64,000 bases of DNA from Psychrobacter sp. Choline-02u-9 (GCF_002836505.1 NZ_PJBF01000052.1:1-64000), one strand, 5' to 3'. Counted from the first letter of the stretch, positions 34,563 through 43,855 are shown. Notes: generated from the letters alone by a model not told the origin. A program made the numbers and translations.

Positions 34563-35849
34563 ATGAGTACCGAGACGGATACCGCAAAACCCACGCAACA
34601 AGATACTAGCGACAACCGCCCTTATGCCGTCATCTTATATGGCGCAACAAGCTTTGTCGGACAAATAACCGCTCACTATTTAACCAATTTTTTATCCAAT
34701 GCTAAAAATAAAGATGGCTCTAACGTCACTTGGGCAATTGCAGGGCGCGATGAAGAAAAACTCAATGAGCTACAGTCGAAACTTGAGAGCAAAGTAGATA
34801 TTATCATTGCCAATAGTAAAGACTCTACCAGCCTTGATAAGATGACCAAACAGACACAAGTCATCATCTCAACCGTTGGCCCCTACCTCAAATATGGCGA
34901 GCCTCTTATCAAATCTTGCGCCGAAAATGGTACCGATTACGTCGATCTTACTGGTGAAGCGATCTTTATCAAAGATATGATGGACAAATATCAAGATACT
35001 GCCAAACAAAGCGGCGCACGGATTGTCAACTCTTGCGGCTTTGATTCTATCCCATCAGATTTGGGCGTGTACTTTACGCAAACCAAAGCAGAAGAGAAGT
35101 TCGGAGAAGCTTGTAATGTGATTCACATGCGAGTAAAGGCGGCAAAAGGTGGCATCTCTGGTGGTACGATTGCCTCGATGGCTACGATATTCGAAGAAGT
35201 TGGTGAAGATAAATCACGCCGTAAACAAGTGGCTAACCCTTATCTACTAAACGATGACACAGATGTGCCCAATATCCGTCAAGACAACATCAGCAAACCA
35301 GAATACGACAGCACCCATAAACGTTGGTTGGCGCCCTTTGTGATGGCTAGTATCAACACACGTATTGTACATCGCAGTAACCAGCTACTTGGTTATGAAT
35401 ACGGTCGCGATTTTAAATATGACGAAGCCATGTGGATGAAAGACGGCGTCAAAGGAAAACTGTCTAGCTATGCTATGAGCGCAGGTTTATTGGGCTTTGC
35501 CACTGCAATGATGATTAAACCAAGTCGCGAGTTACTATCCAAGCACGTTTTACCAAAAGCTGGCTCAGGCCCTTCTAAAGACGAGCAAGAGAACGGCTAC
35601 TTTGATATTCGCCACTTTGGACAAACGGCCAAAAATGACACTATTACCGTTAAAGTAACAGGTGATCGAGATCCTGGTTACGGCAGTACTTCTCGCATGA
35701 TTTCGCAGGCGGCATTATGTCTGGCACAAGATATCAGCAAAGAGGACGTTGGCGGTGGGTTCTGGACACCAGCATCTGCGATGGGAGATAAGCTAATAAC
35801 TCGCTTAGAAGCGCATTCTGGTCTTAGCTTTGAAGTGATTGATAGTTAA
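34563..35849 (+). CDS. Saccharopine dehydrogenase-like / trans-acting enoyl reductase-family protein
   Basis: A 428-residue NAD(P)-binding oxidoreductase. The Rossmann start YAVILYGATSFVGQITAHYL (about residues 21-40) and WAIAGRDEEKLNEL are typical of the saccharopine dehydrogenase-like family, which includes mycobacterial trans-acting enoyl reductases. VISTVGPYLKYGEPLIKSCAENGTDYVDLTGE and NSCGFDSIPSDLG are also conserved. The substrate is unknown; lipid-related chemistry is known for relatives. AAGGAC lies before the ATG. Terminator at 35885. Confidence 0.9.
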   Translation: MSTETDTAKPTQQDTSDNRPYAVILYGATSFVGQITAHYLTNFLSNAKNKDGSNVTWAIAGRDEEKLNELQSKLESKVDIIIANSKDSTSLDKMTKQTQVIISTVGPYLKYGEPLIKSCAENGTDYVDLTGEAIFIKDMMDKYQDTAKQSGARIVNSCGFDSIPSDLGVYFTQTKAEEKFGEACNVIHMRVKAAKGGISGGTIASMATIFEEVGEDKSRRKQVANPYLLNDDTDVPNIRQDNISKPEYDSTHKRWLAPFVMASINTRIVHRSNQLLGYEYGRDFKYDEAMWMKDGVKGKLSSYAMSAGLLGFATAMMIKPSRELLSKHVLPKAGSGPSKDEQENGYFDIRHFGQTAKNDTITVKVTGDRDPGYGSTSRMISQAALCLAQDISKEDVGGGFWTPASAMGDKLITRLEAHSGLSFEVIDS

Positions 35850-35884
35850 TCTATTGAATGATAACAAAGGCTCAATGTTTTTAT

Positions 35885-35916
35885 GACCGTATCTTGGTTT
35901 CGAGATACGGTTTTTT
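35885..35916 (+). terminator. Terminator after the saccharopine dehydrogenase-like gene
   Basis: ACCGTATCT pairs with AGATACGGT, followed by T6; 36 bp past the stop codon. Confidence 0.8.
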
Positions 35917-36600
35917 ATTACCTACTTTAAAATTTCAGCTAGGATTAAATTGAGAACAACGTATTTTTTTGGTGAACAATGTTTCTGTTTCCCAATTATT
36001 TAATACTTTATGATACTAATCACTAATGTAGTATTGCTACTATCATTTTATAGATATTGTAGAAAAATTAGATATAAACATTAGTTTAATAAAGTATATG
36101 TTATCAAAGAATTTATATAATAGAACTTAAGAATTATCTAAACACTGGTTTTGAATTATAAATAAAAACTACTGATAAAAGTCTCTATAATACTGACAAA
36201 TAGCACTCAAAAAAACTATTAATAACAATCAGCTAAGTTCAAATAACAACTATAAGCAATCAAAAATTTATATTTTGAATACTAGAGACATCGGTAGATA
36301 TTTATAATTAATAGACTCATTTATTAACAGCTTTAATAACACAATCAACCTTTGCTACTAATGAGTTTTTGGAAAATCTAGAAGTTAAAATATCAGCTAG
36401 ACTTTAAGTATGACAGTTTCATAACGTCACAAGAAAACATTAAACTGTTAGAACCTTAATGAGTTTGCTACTGAAATATAAACTACATCATTGATAATTT
36501 GCATACAGTATTTACAGACATATTTAAATAAAAACAGCTCATTATTAAATATGAGCTATCGTTTTTAACTATTGCTAATTATGTATCATGGAGTTTTATA
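35917..36600. other. 680-bp very AT-rich gene-free stretch
   Basis: Clearly AT-richer than its surroundings, with many stops in all frames and no gene. It ends in the ribosome site of the secreted protein gene (GGAGTTTTATA before the ATG). A small hairpin GCTCAT-N8-ATGAGC is at 36537-36556. No repeats or RNA gene were recognised. Confidence 0.5.
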
Positions 36601-37170
36601 ATGAAAAAGAATGTTTTATCACTAATCGTCGGCGCTACCCTTGTATTACCAACTATAGCAATGGCGGCACCCGTTAACAATAGCGATCTAATGCCAGCAG
36701 ATATGCGTAACGCTGCTGTTGAAAGCACTGTGCAAGCCGAAATAGAAGGTCCTGATGGTGAGTTGCTCGCGACTCAACCTGGCGCTGTAGATGTCGAAGA
36801 GTCAAACACTGCTGATGTCGATATGAACATGGCTAATGAAGCAGATGAAATGAACGACGAAACTGACGATATGGATAATGAAGCAAGCGATGATAACGCA
36901 TCTTTGATGAACAACGCTCAAGCAACAACCAATGCGGCAGCAATGACAACTGCTCAGGCTCCTGTACAGAACGCTCAAGCACCTAACATGCAACACAGCA
37001 ATGCAGACTATCAGCCTTTGATCGCTGGTGAAGCGGCTACTGAGAACAAAGTTGCAGATGCTGCTAGTACTTTGCAAGAAAAGAAAAAAGACAAGCGTGG
37101 TGAGTTATTAGCTACTCAGCCAGCAAACGTACAGTTTAAAGAAAACCGTCGTATCGCTGTATCACGCTAA
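36601..37170 (+). CDS. Secreted acidic low-complexity protein with repeated GELLATQP motif
   Basis: A 189-residue exported protein. A signal peptide ends at AMA-APVN (about residue 22). The mature part is unusual: an acidic Asp/Glu/Met/Asn stretch (about 65-105), then Ala/Gln/Asn-rich sequence (about 105-145). The octapeptide GELLATQP occurs twice, near residues 53 and 162, each followed by a short V-containing segment. No known domain was recognised and the middle is probably disordered. GGAG lies upstream of the ATG. It is a single gene with its own terminator. Cell-surface or periplasmic function unknown. Confidence 0.75.
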   Translation: MKKNVLSLIVGATLVLPTIAMAAPVNNSDLMPADMRNAAVESTVQAEIEGPDGELLATQPGAVDVEESNTADVDMNMANEADEMNDETDDMDNEASDDNASLMNNAQATTNAAAMTTAQAPVQNAQAPNMQHSNADYQPLIAGEAATENKVADAASTLQEKKKDKRGELLATQPANVQFKENRRIAVSR

Positions 37171-37217
37171 GCAGATAGTTAGTTTATTTGATTAGTTTGT
37201 AAGTGTATTACTTATAT

Positions 37218-37247
37218 AAAAAGGCAGCCATATGGCTGCCTTTTTTG
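37218..37247. terminator. Terminator between the secreted protein gene and tex
   Basis: GGCAGCCA pairs with TGGCTGCC, with A5 before and T6 after. It can serve both convergent genes. Confidence 0.8.
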
Positions 37248-37286
37248 TTATACCAAACTATAAATTTTAGCTATTTTTAGCAGTAT

Positions 37287-39833
37287 TTATTTCTTAGTTT
37301 TAGTCACGCCAGCTTCTTGTAATAAAGCACCGAGTGTACCCATTTTACTTGGGGCTTCAGCTTTATCATTTTTCACTGGCTTACTACGATTACTCGCGTT
37401 GTCTTTATCCTGACGCTTGCCACGTGGCTTAGACGGACGTTTGTCAGCAGCTGGACGGCTATTATTTGGACGATCACTATTTGTATTGTTATTGCGTGGA
37501 CGACTAGTTTTCTCGCCATCTGTACTAGCTGTCGTAGACTTGGCAGCAGTACGGACAGGTTTTTCAGATTCAGGCTTCATGCTAAAGCCGATACGACCAC
37601 GCTTTTCATCGATAGAGATAACCCGTACCGATACGATATCGCCAGGTTTGACACGGTTCATAGGATCTGCGACAAAGTCATTGGCCATCTGCGAGATATG
37701 TACCAGACCATCCTGATGCACACCGACGTCAACGAAACAACCGAAGGCTGTTACGTTCGTTACCACGCCTTCTAAGGTCATGCCTTCGCTCAAATCTTTG
37801 ATACTATTGACGTCATCACGGAAATTGGCCGTTTTAAATTCAGGACGAGGATCGCGAGCAGGTTTGGCAAGCTCTTCGATAATCGCTTTTACGCTGACAT
37901 TATCATCGTTAGCAGCCAGTGTAGTCGTATCAATCGTATTTAACACGCCATCATTACCGATGACTTCTGACAGTGGCTTGCCCGCTTGTGCGAGTAAGCT
38001 ATCAACCAATGCATAACTCTCTGGATGCACACCAGTGGCATCTAATGGATTGCTACCATTATGAATACGCAAAAAACCAGCTGCTTGCTCAAATGTCTTA
38101 GCGCCTAGACGTGGGACATTTTTAAGCGCTTCACGACTATCAAATGCACCGTGCTCTTTGCGATAGGTGACGATTTGCTGCGCTACATTGCGGTTAAGAC
38201 CTGCGATGTGAGCCAAGATAGCTGGGCTGGCTGTGTTTACATCCACACCAACGGCATTTACGCTATCTTGAGTTACTTTATCCAGACTGTCTGCAAGCTG
38301 GTTTTGATTGACGTCATGCTGATATTGACCAACGCCAATGGCTTTTGGATCAACTTTCACGAGCTCTGATAATGGATCCTGCAAGCGACGCGCAATAGAA
38401 ACCGCGCCGCGTACAGAAACGTCTAGATTGGCCAGCTCATCACTAGCAAGTTCACTCGCTGAATAAACAGACGCACCCGACTCATTAACGATAACGGCTT
38501 TGGCTTTTAATGTATCATTCGCAGCCAAAATCTCTTTAATCATCGCATCTGTTTCGCGACTTGCCGTACCATTACCGATAGCGACCAAATCAACGTTATA
38601 GGTGCTCAACAGCGCATCGATGACTTTTTTAGCTTCATCCATCTTATTATCAGGTGCGAACGGATACACTGTCGCGATAACAGGCTTCTCTTCGCTATCT
38701 GACATGACATGACCTTGCGCATCGACGATGGCCATTTTTACGCCATGACGGATACCAGGATCGACACCCAAGATTACTTTAGGACCTGCAGGTGCAGACA
38801 TTAGCAAATGCTGTAAATTGCTAGCGAACACATCAATCGCATCCGCCTCTGCGGCTAGGCGCTTTTCAGTTAATAGGCGATGCTCGATATGCGGACGCCA
38901 TTTGTCTTTCCACAAGCTACTGGCTGCCTCTGCCAAAAACTCACGGCGTGCTGCTGGCGCTTTAGCATCGACGTCAAAATGACTGATGATTTTTTCGATA
39001 AAGGGTGTGTCTTCGCCTTCAATCTTTAGGCCCAAGACGTTTTCTTGACGACCGCGCAACATTGCTAATAGGCGATGATTTGGCAGTCGAGCAAGGCTTT
39101 CGCTATGCTCAAAGTAGTCTTTGAATTTTTCGCCCACTTCGCGCTTCTCTTCGCTCGCAACGCTCGATACGATACTGGCAGTTTTGGCAAAGCCACTGCG
39201 TAAATTGTCCAACAAGCCCAATGCTTGTGTCCATTCATCAACGATAATCGCTTGTACGCCAGCGAGTTGTTTTTCGATATCGCTAAAATCAACTTCGATT
39301 TCATTACCACTGTCATCAGTGATACTTGACTGGACTTGATAATCAGCCAAGGCATCTGTCGGGGTGATCTCTTGGGTCAAGACCGCTTGGGCAGCAGTAT
39401 CAAGACCAGCGGCACGAGCTTTAGCAGCAGGTGAACGACGACGCGGACGATATGGCAGATAGATGTCTTCAAGCTCAAGCTTAGACGTCGCATTATCGAT
39501 ACGCGTCTGTAGCTCGTCGGTCAGATTGCCCTGTGTGCTTAGCAGCTCAGTAATTTTGAGGCGACGTGTTGCCATGTCACGCTCATAATTAAGCGACTTC
39601 TCTAAAGCACGTAGCTGCGCATCATCAAGATTCTGAGTCTTTTCTTTGCGGTAACGCGCAATAAAAGGAACCGTCGCGCCTTCATCATAAAGTTTGACAA
39701 ACGCATTGACTTGAGCAGTCTTAATGCCAAGCGCGCGAGCAAGCTTGTCGTGAATATTCGCGTGTGTGGTTGCATCTAAAACCTGTGCATTTGTCGAGGT
39801 TTGAGATGACGTTAAGGTATCAGTGCTACTCAT
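37287..39833 (-). CDS. tex: RNA-binding transcription accessory protein Tex
   Basis: An RNA-binding protein of the Tex/Spt6 family. The protein has 848 residues against 773 in E. coli YhgF. Domains in order: an N-terminal helical Tex core with YRKEKTQNLDDAQLR; a YqgF-like RNase H fold (VILGVDPGIRHGVKMAIVDAQG, near 355); HhH motifs (NTASPAILAHIAGLN ... VPRLGAKTFEQAAGFLRI); and an S1 domain (LEGVVTNVTAFGCFVDVGVH, near 655). The extra length is a basic Lys/Arg/Asn/Pro-rich tail (about 735-835), probably an added nucleic-acid-binding region. No ribosome site is obvious. Single gene. Confidence 0.96.
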   Translation of the reverse strand: MSSTDTLTSSQTSTNAQVLDATTHANIHDKLARALGIKTAQVNAFVKLYDEGATVPFIARYRKEKTQNLDDAQLRALEKSLNYERDMATRRLKITELLSTQGNLTDELQTRIDNATSKLELEDIYLPYRPRRRSPAAKARAAGLDTAAQAVLTQEITPTDALADYQVQSSITDDSGNEIEVDFSDIEKQLAGVQAIIVDEWTQALGLLDNLRSGFAKTASIVSSVASEEKREVGEKFKDYFEHSESLARLPNHRLLAMLRGRQENVLGLKIEGEDTPFIEKIISHFDVDAKAPAARREFLAEAASSLWKDKWRPHIEHRLLTEKRLAAEADAIDVFASNLQHLLMSAPAGPKVILGVDPGIRHGVKMAIVDAQGHVMSDSEEKPVIATVYPFAPDNKMDEAKKVIDALLSTYNVDLVAIGNGTASRETDAMIKEILAANDTLKAKAVIVNESGASVYSASELASDELANLDVSVRGAVSIARRLQDPLSELVKVDPKAIGVGQYQHDVNQNQLADSLDKVTQDSVNAVGVDVNTASPAILAHIAGLNRNVAQQIVTYRKEHGAFDSREALKNVPRLGAKTFEQAAGFLRIHNGSNPLDATGVHPESYALVDSLLAQAGKPLSEVIGNDGVLNTIDTTTLAANDDNVSVKAIIEELAKPARDPRPEFKTANFRDDVNSIKDLSEGMTLEGVVTNVTAFGCFVDVGVHQDGLVHISQMANDFVADPMNRVKPGDIVSVRVISIDEKRGRIGFSMKPESEKPVRTAAKSTTASTDGEKTSRPRNNNTNSDRPNNSRPAADKRPSKPRGKRQDKDNASNRSKPVKNDKAEAPSKMGTLGALLQEAGVTKTKK

Positions 39834-40211
39834 ATACGTATCAATCGTTGAGAAATGTAGCTTTGCATTATAGCAAAAGCTGCATGAATAAAAATCCTTT
39901 TTATCTTTTCGTTATTTATTGCGCATTTTAGGACGCGAATCGTTCTATATCACACATCCTATGGACTTGTTAAACAAACGCATACAGCATTTATTATCAT
40001 GGGTGATGCAATTCTCGGTGCAATCTTATACACTAAAGTATCAATAACACAAATATTGATATGTGCTGACATATTGAACAATAGTTTTTAATTTTATGAA
40101 GTGCTTATTCGTAACCAATAATTAAATAATGATAATTAATGGCAGTGTTTTTGCTCATAGCTATTTACTTGTAGTTTCTGATAACAATAATTTTTATAAA
40201 AGGATGCCTGT
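39834..40211. other. Intergenic stretch upstream of ompR
   Basis: About 380 AT-rich bases holding the divergent promoters of tex and ompR. No gene found; a small ATATGT-GCTG-ACATAT hairpin lies near 40057. Confidence 0.4.
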
Positions 40212-40970
40212 ATGACTGATAACAACAGCCATGACACGTTAACTCAGCGTATTTTAGTCGTCGATGACGATGCTCGTCTGCGCTCTTTGTTGCAACGCTT
40301 CCTAGAAGACGACGGTTTTGTCGTTCGTACCGCTCATGATGGCAGTCAGATGGACAAACTCATGCAACGTGAGCTTTTCTCTTTGGTCGTGCTTGATTTG
40401 ATGCTACCAGGCGAAGACGGTATCAGTATCTGTAAGCGTCTGCGTGAAGACAATGCAGATATTCCTATCATTATGCTGACTGCCAAAGGTGGCGATGCTG
40501 ACCGTATCGCAGGTCTAGAAGCGGGTGCAGATGATTATCTGCCTAAGCCTTTTAACCCAAAAGAGCTATTGGCGCGTATCAAAGCGGTGTTGCGTCGTCA
40601 AAACCGTGAGCTTCCAGGGGCACCAAGTCACCAATTAGAAGTGGTTGAATTTGGTCCATGGACACTAGATCTATCGACTCGCACGCTCAAACGCGACGGT
40701 AACGTAGTCACTTTGACAACAGGTGAGTTTTCAGTCCTAAAAGCGCTCGTACAGCATCCACGTGAGCCATTGACCCGCGATAAATTGATGAACCTTGCCC
40801 GTGGTCGTGAATGGGGTGCGATGGAGCGTTCTATCGACGTCCAAGTATCACGTCTGCGTCGCCTAATTGAAGACAACCCTTCACAAGCGCGTTATATCCA
40901 AACTGTTTGGGGCGTTGGTTATGTGTTTGTTCCTGATGAAGCTGAGGTAGAAACCATCAAGAGTGAATAA
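40212..40970 (+). CDS. ompR: OmpR-family response regulator
   Basis: A two-component response regulator, 252 residues. The receiver domain (about 12-128) has the acidic pair in VVDDDARLR, phospho-acceptor Asp62 in VVLDLMLPGEDG, and the switch Lys in LPKPFNPKEL. The winged-helix domain (about 145-245) has TGEFSVLKALVQHPREPLTRDKL and the OmpR-type RSIDVQVSRLRRLIE and VWGVGYVF. It matches OmpR more closely than PhoB or others (LARGREWGAMERS). AAAAGGATG precedes the ATG. No histidine kinase gene follows: the next gene is a CobW GTPase, so the envZ partner must be elsewhere. Confidence 0.93.
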   Translation: MTDNNSHDTLTQRILVVDDDARLRSLLQRFLEDDGFVVRTAHDGSQMDKLMQRELFSLVVLDLMLPGEDGISICKRLREDNADIPIIMLTAKGGDADRIAGLEAGADDYLPKPFNPKELLARIKAVLRRQNRELPGAPSHQLEVVEFGPWTLDLSTRTLKRDGNVVTLTTGEFSVLKALVQHPREPLTRDKLMNLARGREWGAMERSIDVQVSRLRRLIEDNPSQARYIQTVWGVGYVFVPDEAEVETIKSE

Positions 40971-41003
40971 CTTTTGACTGATCTAATTCCTTTTAATATA
41001 GGC

Positions 41004-41027
41004 CGTGTTTGTTTACTCACAAACACG
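41004..41027. promoter_or_regulatory. Inverted repeat just after ompR
   Basis: CGTGTTTGT pairs with ACAAACACG around the loop TTACTC. It lacks a T-run, so it is not a classical terminator. It sits between the ompR stop and the CobW start and could limit read-through or be an operator. Confidence 0.35.
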
Positions 41028-41034
41028 TGCCAAT

Positions 41035-42267
41035 ATGATGAGCCTATTTGTGAAAAACCCAATTATTTTTCAAAACATACCCTGCACGTTAGTGACAGGG
41101 TTTTTAGGTGCGGGCAAAACCACCGTAATCAATCAGTTACTGGCCTCGAAACCGAATGACGAGCGCTGGGCTCTCTTAATCAATGAATTTGGCCGTATCG
41201 GTATTGATGGCGCACTCCTAGCAAGCTCCCAAGATAACGATCTTGAGCAAAAGAATATCGCCATTCGTGAAGTCAGTGGTGGCTGTATTTGCTGCACCAG
41301 CCAGCTGCCCTTACAGATTGCAATCAGTCGTCTGCTCAGTGAGCATCATCCACAGCGATTATTAATCGAGCCCACAGGATTGGCACATCCACGTGAGCTG
41401 ATACTACAACTCAGTGAGCCGCATTGGCAAACTGCCCTAAAAATGAATGCTGTGATAACCGTGTTAAGTGGCGAGCAGTGGCAACAGATTAAGTATCGTG
41501 ATCATGATGGTTTTCAAGCGCATGTCCGTGATGCCGATGTACTGATAATCAATCGTTATGTCCAATTAGATACTATCGAAAAACAAGCCTTGGTAGAATG
41601 GATAACCAAGCTAAATTCGCAAGTAAAAATCATTTGGGCAGCATCAGGACTAACAGCATCTGAGACAACAGCTTCATCAGATAGTCTTGTAACAGATGCA
41701 TATTCGTCTACGTTAAACGACCAACTGAATCAGCCTAGCTCTATCATTTCGAATCAACGAAAAGTCACTATCTCTAATCCTAAAAAATCGATGATTGGTT
41801 TACAGTCTCCAGCCAATTCTTTAGCAACTGTACCATCATCGAGTTCATCTACCGATGAGACTAAAGCTCAGGCTAGTGCTGATAGTGGTCTGCCCTATCG
41901 CTACCATGAAGAGCAGCAAGACTTTCAATTGGCAGGATGGCGACTACCTACACACTACATACTAAACGCTGACGATTTACAGAATTGGTTGTTAGCATTG
42001 CCAAACTGGCAACGTATCAAAGGCGTGGTACATACTTCTGATGGCTGGATGCAGATCAATTTTAACCCTGGTAGTCTAACTACCAGAACCATCGACCCAC
42101 AGACTAATAGTCGATTGGAAATTATTTTGCAATTAGACAATACTGTCGATACAAATGCTGTCGACAAAGCTACAGAAAAATTAGAAACTGAGAATGGTGC
42201 CAAAGCATCATCGGCCTTGATAGATTGGGAAGAGTGCGATCGCGAACTGATGGCGCTGGTCATATAG
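41035..42267 (+). CDS. CobW/G3E-family GTPase, putative metal chaperone
   Basis: A GTP-driven metal-handling protein of the COG0523 group, 410 residues. Walker A TGFLGAGKTT; NEFGRIGIDG; the metal motif GGCICC (CxCC); EPTGLAHP; and a CobW C-terminal domain from about residue 290 (FQLAGWRLPTHYILNADDL ... IKGVVHTSDGWMQINF). The base-recognition motif NKxD reads NRYV, so nucleotide specificity may be altered. A Ser/Thr-rich insert of about 80 residues separates the two domains. The start is uncertain: ATG at 41035 or 41038, or GTG 41005. The metal, zinc in many relatives, is not shown. It follows ompR by 64 bp. Confidence 0.88.
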   Translation: MMSLFVKNPIIFQNIPCTLVTGFLGAGKTTVINQLLASKPNDERWALLINEFGRIGIDGALLASSQDNDLEQKNIAIREVSGGCICCTSQLPLQIAISRLLSEHHPQRLLIEPTGLAHPRELILQLSEPHWQTALKMNAVITVLSGEQWQQIKYRDHDGFQAHVRDADVLIINRYVQLDTIEKQALVEWITKLNSQVKIIWAASGLTASETTASSDSLVTDAYSSTLNDQLNQPSSIISNQRKVTISNPKKSMIGLQSPANSLATVPSSSSSTDETKAQASADSGLPYRYHEEQQDFQLAGWRLPTHYILNADDLQNWLLALPNWQRIKGVVHTSDGWMQINFNPGSLTTRTIDPQTNSRLEIILQLDNTVDTNAVDKATEKLETENGAKASSALIDWEECDRELMALVI

Positions 42268-42275
42268 TAACAGAC

Positions 42276-42327
42276 AAAAAAAGGGCAGACATTGCTATTC
42301 TATCTAGCAATGTCCGCCCTTTTTTTT
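42276..42327. terminator. Strong terminator after the CobW-family gene
   Basis: A 15-bp stem (GGGCAGACATTGCTA with TAGCAATGTCCGCCC, one mismatch) is flanked by A6-7 and T8, directly after the stop codon. Confidence 0.85.
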
Positions 42328-42338
42328 CAACGCAACTA

Positions 42339-42508
42339 GGGCGTGTCCTCATTTTAAAAATGGTGATAAAAATGAGATAAATCGCAGTCAAACAAGGAAA
42401 ATAGCGCAGATAATATCGAGATATTAGTCAGCTATTTGACGACGTTTGGCAAGATTTAGCCATTTTTAACCCATTTAGATGACTATCGATTGAATTGAGG
42501 ACACGCCC
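42339..42508. mobile_element. 170-bp MITE-like fold-back element
   Basis: The ends are perfect 13-bp inverted repeats, GGGCGTGTCCTCA on the left and TGAGGACACGCCC on the right, flanked on both sides by TA, which looks like a TA target duplication. Inside are more nested inverted repeats: TTAAAAATGG with CCATTTTTAA, AAATAGC with GCTATTT, and the palindrome TAATATCGAGATATTA at the centre. There is no reading frame of note. TA duplication and such ends occur in IS630- and IS427-group elements; the parent transposon is not in the window. It ends 10 bp beyond the stop of the DksA-like gene. Confidence 0.82.
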
Positions 42509-42518
42509 TAACTATTTT

Positions 42519-42785
42519 TTAACGCAATTGACTGTCTTTACTACCACGACGATTAAACAGCTCAGCCGCTTTTGCTTCTTGTTCAAGCTCCGTCTGACAG
42601 CTAACACAGTGCTGAATACCGGGCACCGCTAGTCGCCTTGCCTCTGGAATAGGCTTACCACATTCGTCACACAGCTCAGCACTTACACCTGTCGGTAACG
42701 AACGTCGCGCTCGCTCTAATGCATCATTTACAGTTGCATCCATTTGTTCGTGCTCAGCACCATCTCTTGACCAGCCACCTGCCAT
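42519..42785 (-). CDS. DksA/TraR-family zinc finger protein (YbiI-like)
   Basis: An 88-residue zinc protein of the short DksA/TraR group (E. coli YbiI). It has the four-Cys finger CDECGKPIPEARRLAVPG ... HCVSC and a short N-terminal helix, without the long coiled coil of DksA. Such proteins are thought to touch RNA polymerase's secondary channel, but for YbiI types this is unproven. GGATAAG lies before the ATG. The MITE sits right behind the stop codon and may have replaced the original transcript end. Confidence 0.9.
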   Translation of the reverse strand: MAGGWSRDGAEHEQMDATVNDALERARRSLPTGVSAELCDECGKPIPEARRLAVPGIQHCVSCQTELEQEAKAAELFNRRGSKDSQLR

Positions 42786-42943
42786 AATCTTATCCTATTT
42801 TTTATTCATTATAATCAGACAATACAAATATCTTTAATAACAAATAGATGGGGCTAGCTATGATTAATTGCAACCTGCGATAGTGTATAAAATCATCCAT
42901 AAAGAGCGACGTAATTATTTTGACTCACCTGAAAACTTTGCTA

Positions 42944-43780
42944 CTAATCTTTAGGTTGTAGCTCAATGACTTGGCCGCGTACGCCAATACTTTCGTCACT
43001 CATCAGACAGACATAGCCTGCCATGATATCTTCAGGTGTTTTTAAGCTCATCGGGTTTTCACCCGGATACGCATGCGCACGCATATTGGTACGAGTACCA
43101 CCTGGATTAATGCAGTTAAAACGTAAATTGGTAGTGTTCTGCGTCTCTTGAGTAAAGATATCACTCATACCTTCTACTGCTTGTTTTGAGAGTGCATAAG
43201 CCCCCCAAAATGCGCGAGGATGTGTACCTACAGTGCTAGAGGTAAAGACAACAGAGCCATGATCAGCATCTTTTAATAGCGGCAATAACGCTTGAGTCAG
43301 CATAAAAGTCGCTGTGAAATTGACTTTCATCACTTGGGCGAAAGTATCGACGTCATACATTTCAAGCGGCGTTAATTGTCCTAATATACCAGCATTATGC
43401 AAGATACCATCTAACTGGCCGACTTCTTTATTAATTAGCCCTTCGAGCTGCTGCATTTCGGCATAAGTCGCCCCTTCTAAGTTCATCGGCAACATAGCAG
43501 GCTGCTTACCACCAAGACTCTCAATCTCATCGTAGACGTACTCAAGCTTGCTACTAGTGCGGCCTAACAATAAGACAGTGGCGCCATAACGAGCATATGT
43601 CAATGCAGCAACACGGCCAATACCATCCCCTGCTCCAGTCACCAAAATAGTCTTACCATCTAGGCAATTACTGGACGGTACAAAGCTACGAATATCATCA
43701 TGAGTCAAAGGCTGAATAGAACTTTGAACCGTTTTTTTATTGTCTTGTGGATCGACTGATTGATTATTATTGTCACTCAT
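42944..43780 (-). CDS. yciK: Short-chain dehydrogenase YciK
   Basis: An NAD(P)-dependent SDR oxidoreductase, 278 residues from the ATG at 43780 (a GTG four codons earlier is in frame). Motifs: TGAGDGIGR (cofactor), HNAGILG, the catalytic SSTVG ... YALSK with Tyr and Lys, and NPGGTRTNMRAHAYPGE, which is characteristic of YciK. The substrate is unknown. It is the last gene of ubiG-mupP-yciK, the same order as in Pseudomonas aeruginosa, which supports the name. About 30 N-terminal residues are a low-complexity extension. Confidence 0.9.
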   Translation of the reverse strand: MSDNNNQSVDPQDNKKTVQSSIQPLTHDDIRSFVPSSNCLDGKTILVTGAGDGIGRVAALTYARYGATVLLLGRTSSKLEYVYDEIESLGGKQPAMLPMNLEGATYAEMQQLEGLINKEVGQLDGILHNAGILGQLTPLEMYDVDTFAQVMKVNFTATFMLTQALLPLLKDADHGSVVFTSSTVGTHPRAFWGAYALSKQAVEGMSDIFTQETQNTTNLRFNCINPGGTRTNMRAHAYPGENPMSLKTPEDIMAGYVCLMSDESIGVRGQVIELQPKD

Positions 43781-43855
43781 GGCATTGCTCACTACTTATC
43801 ATTAAATCGTTGAGAATATGTGCTTATGGTTGTAAATCTGGTGATATACAGCAGT

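Noticed and set aside
34313..34615. 100-codon minus-strand frame
   Set aside because: It overlaps the start of a well-supported plus-strand gene, has no ribosome site, and contains a translated tandem repeat.
36537..36556. Hairpin GCTCAT-N8-ATGAGC as a terminator or riboswitch
   Set aside because: The stem is only 6 bp and AT-rich, no T-run follows directly, and it fits no known riboswitch class.
42339..42508. Reading frame inside the MITE
   Set aside because: All six frames are broken within about 40 codons. The inverted-repeat structure explains the sequence.
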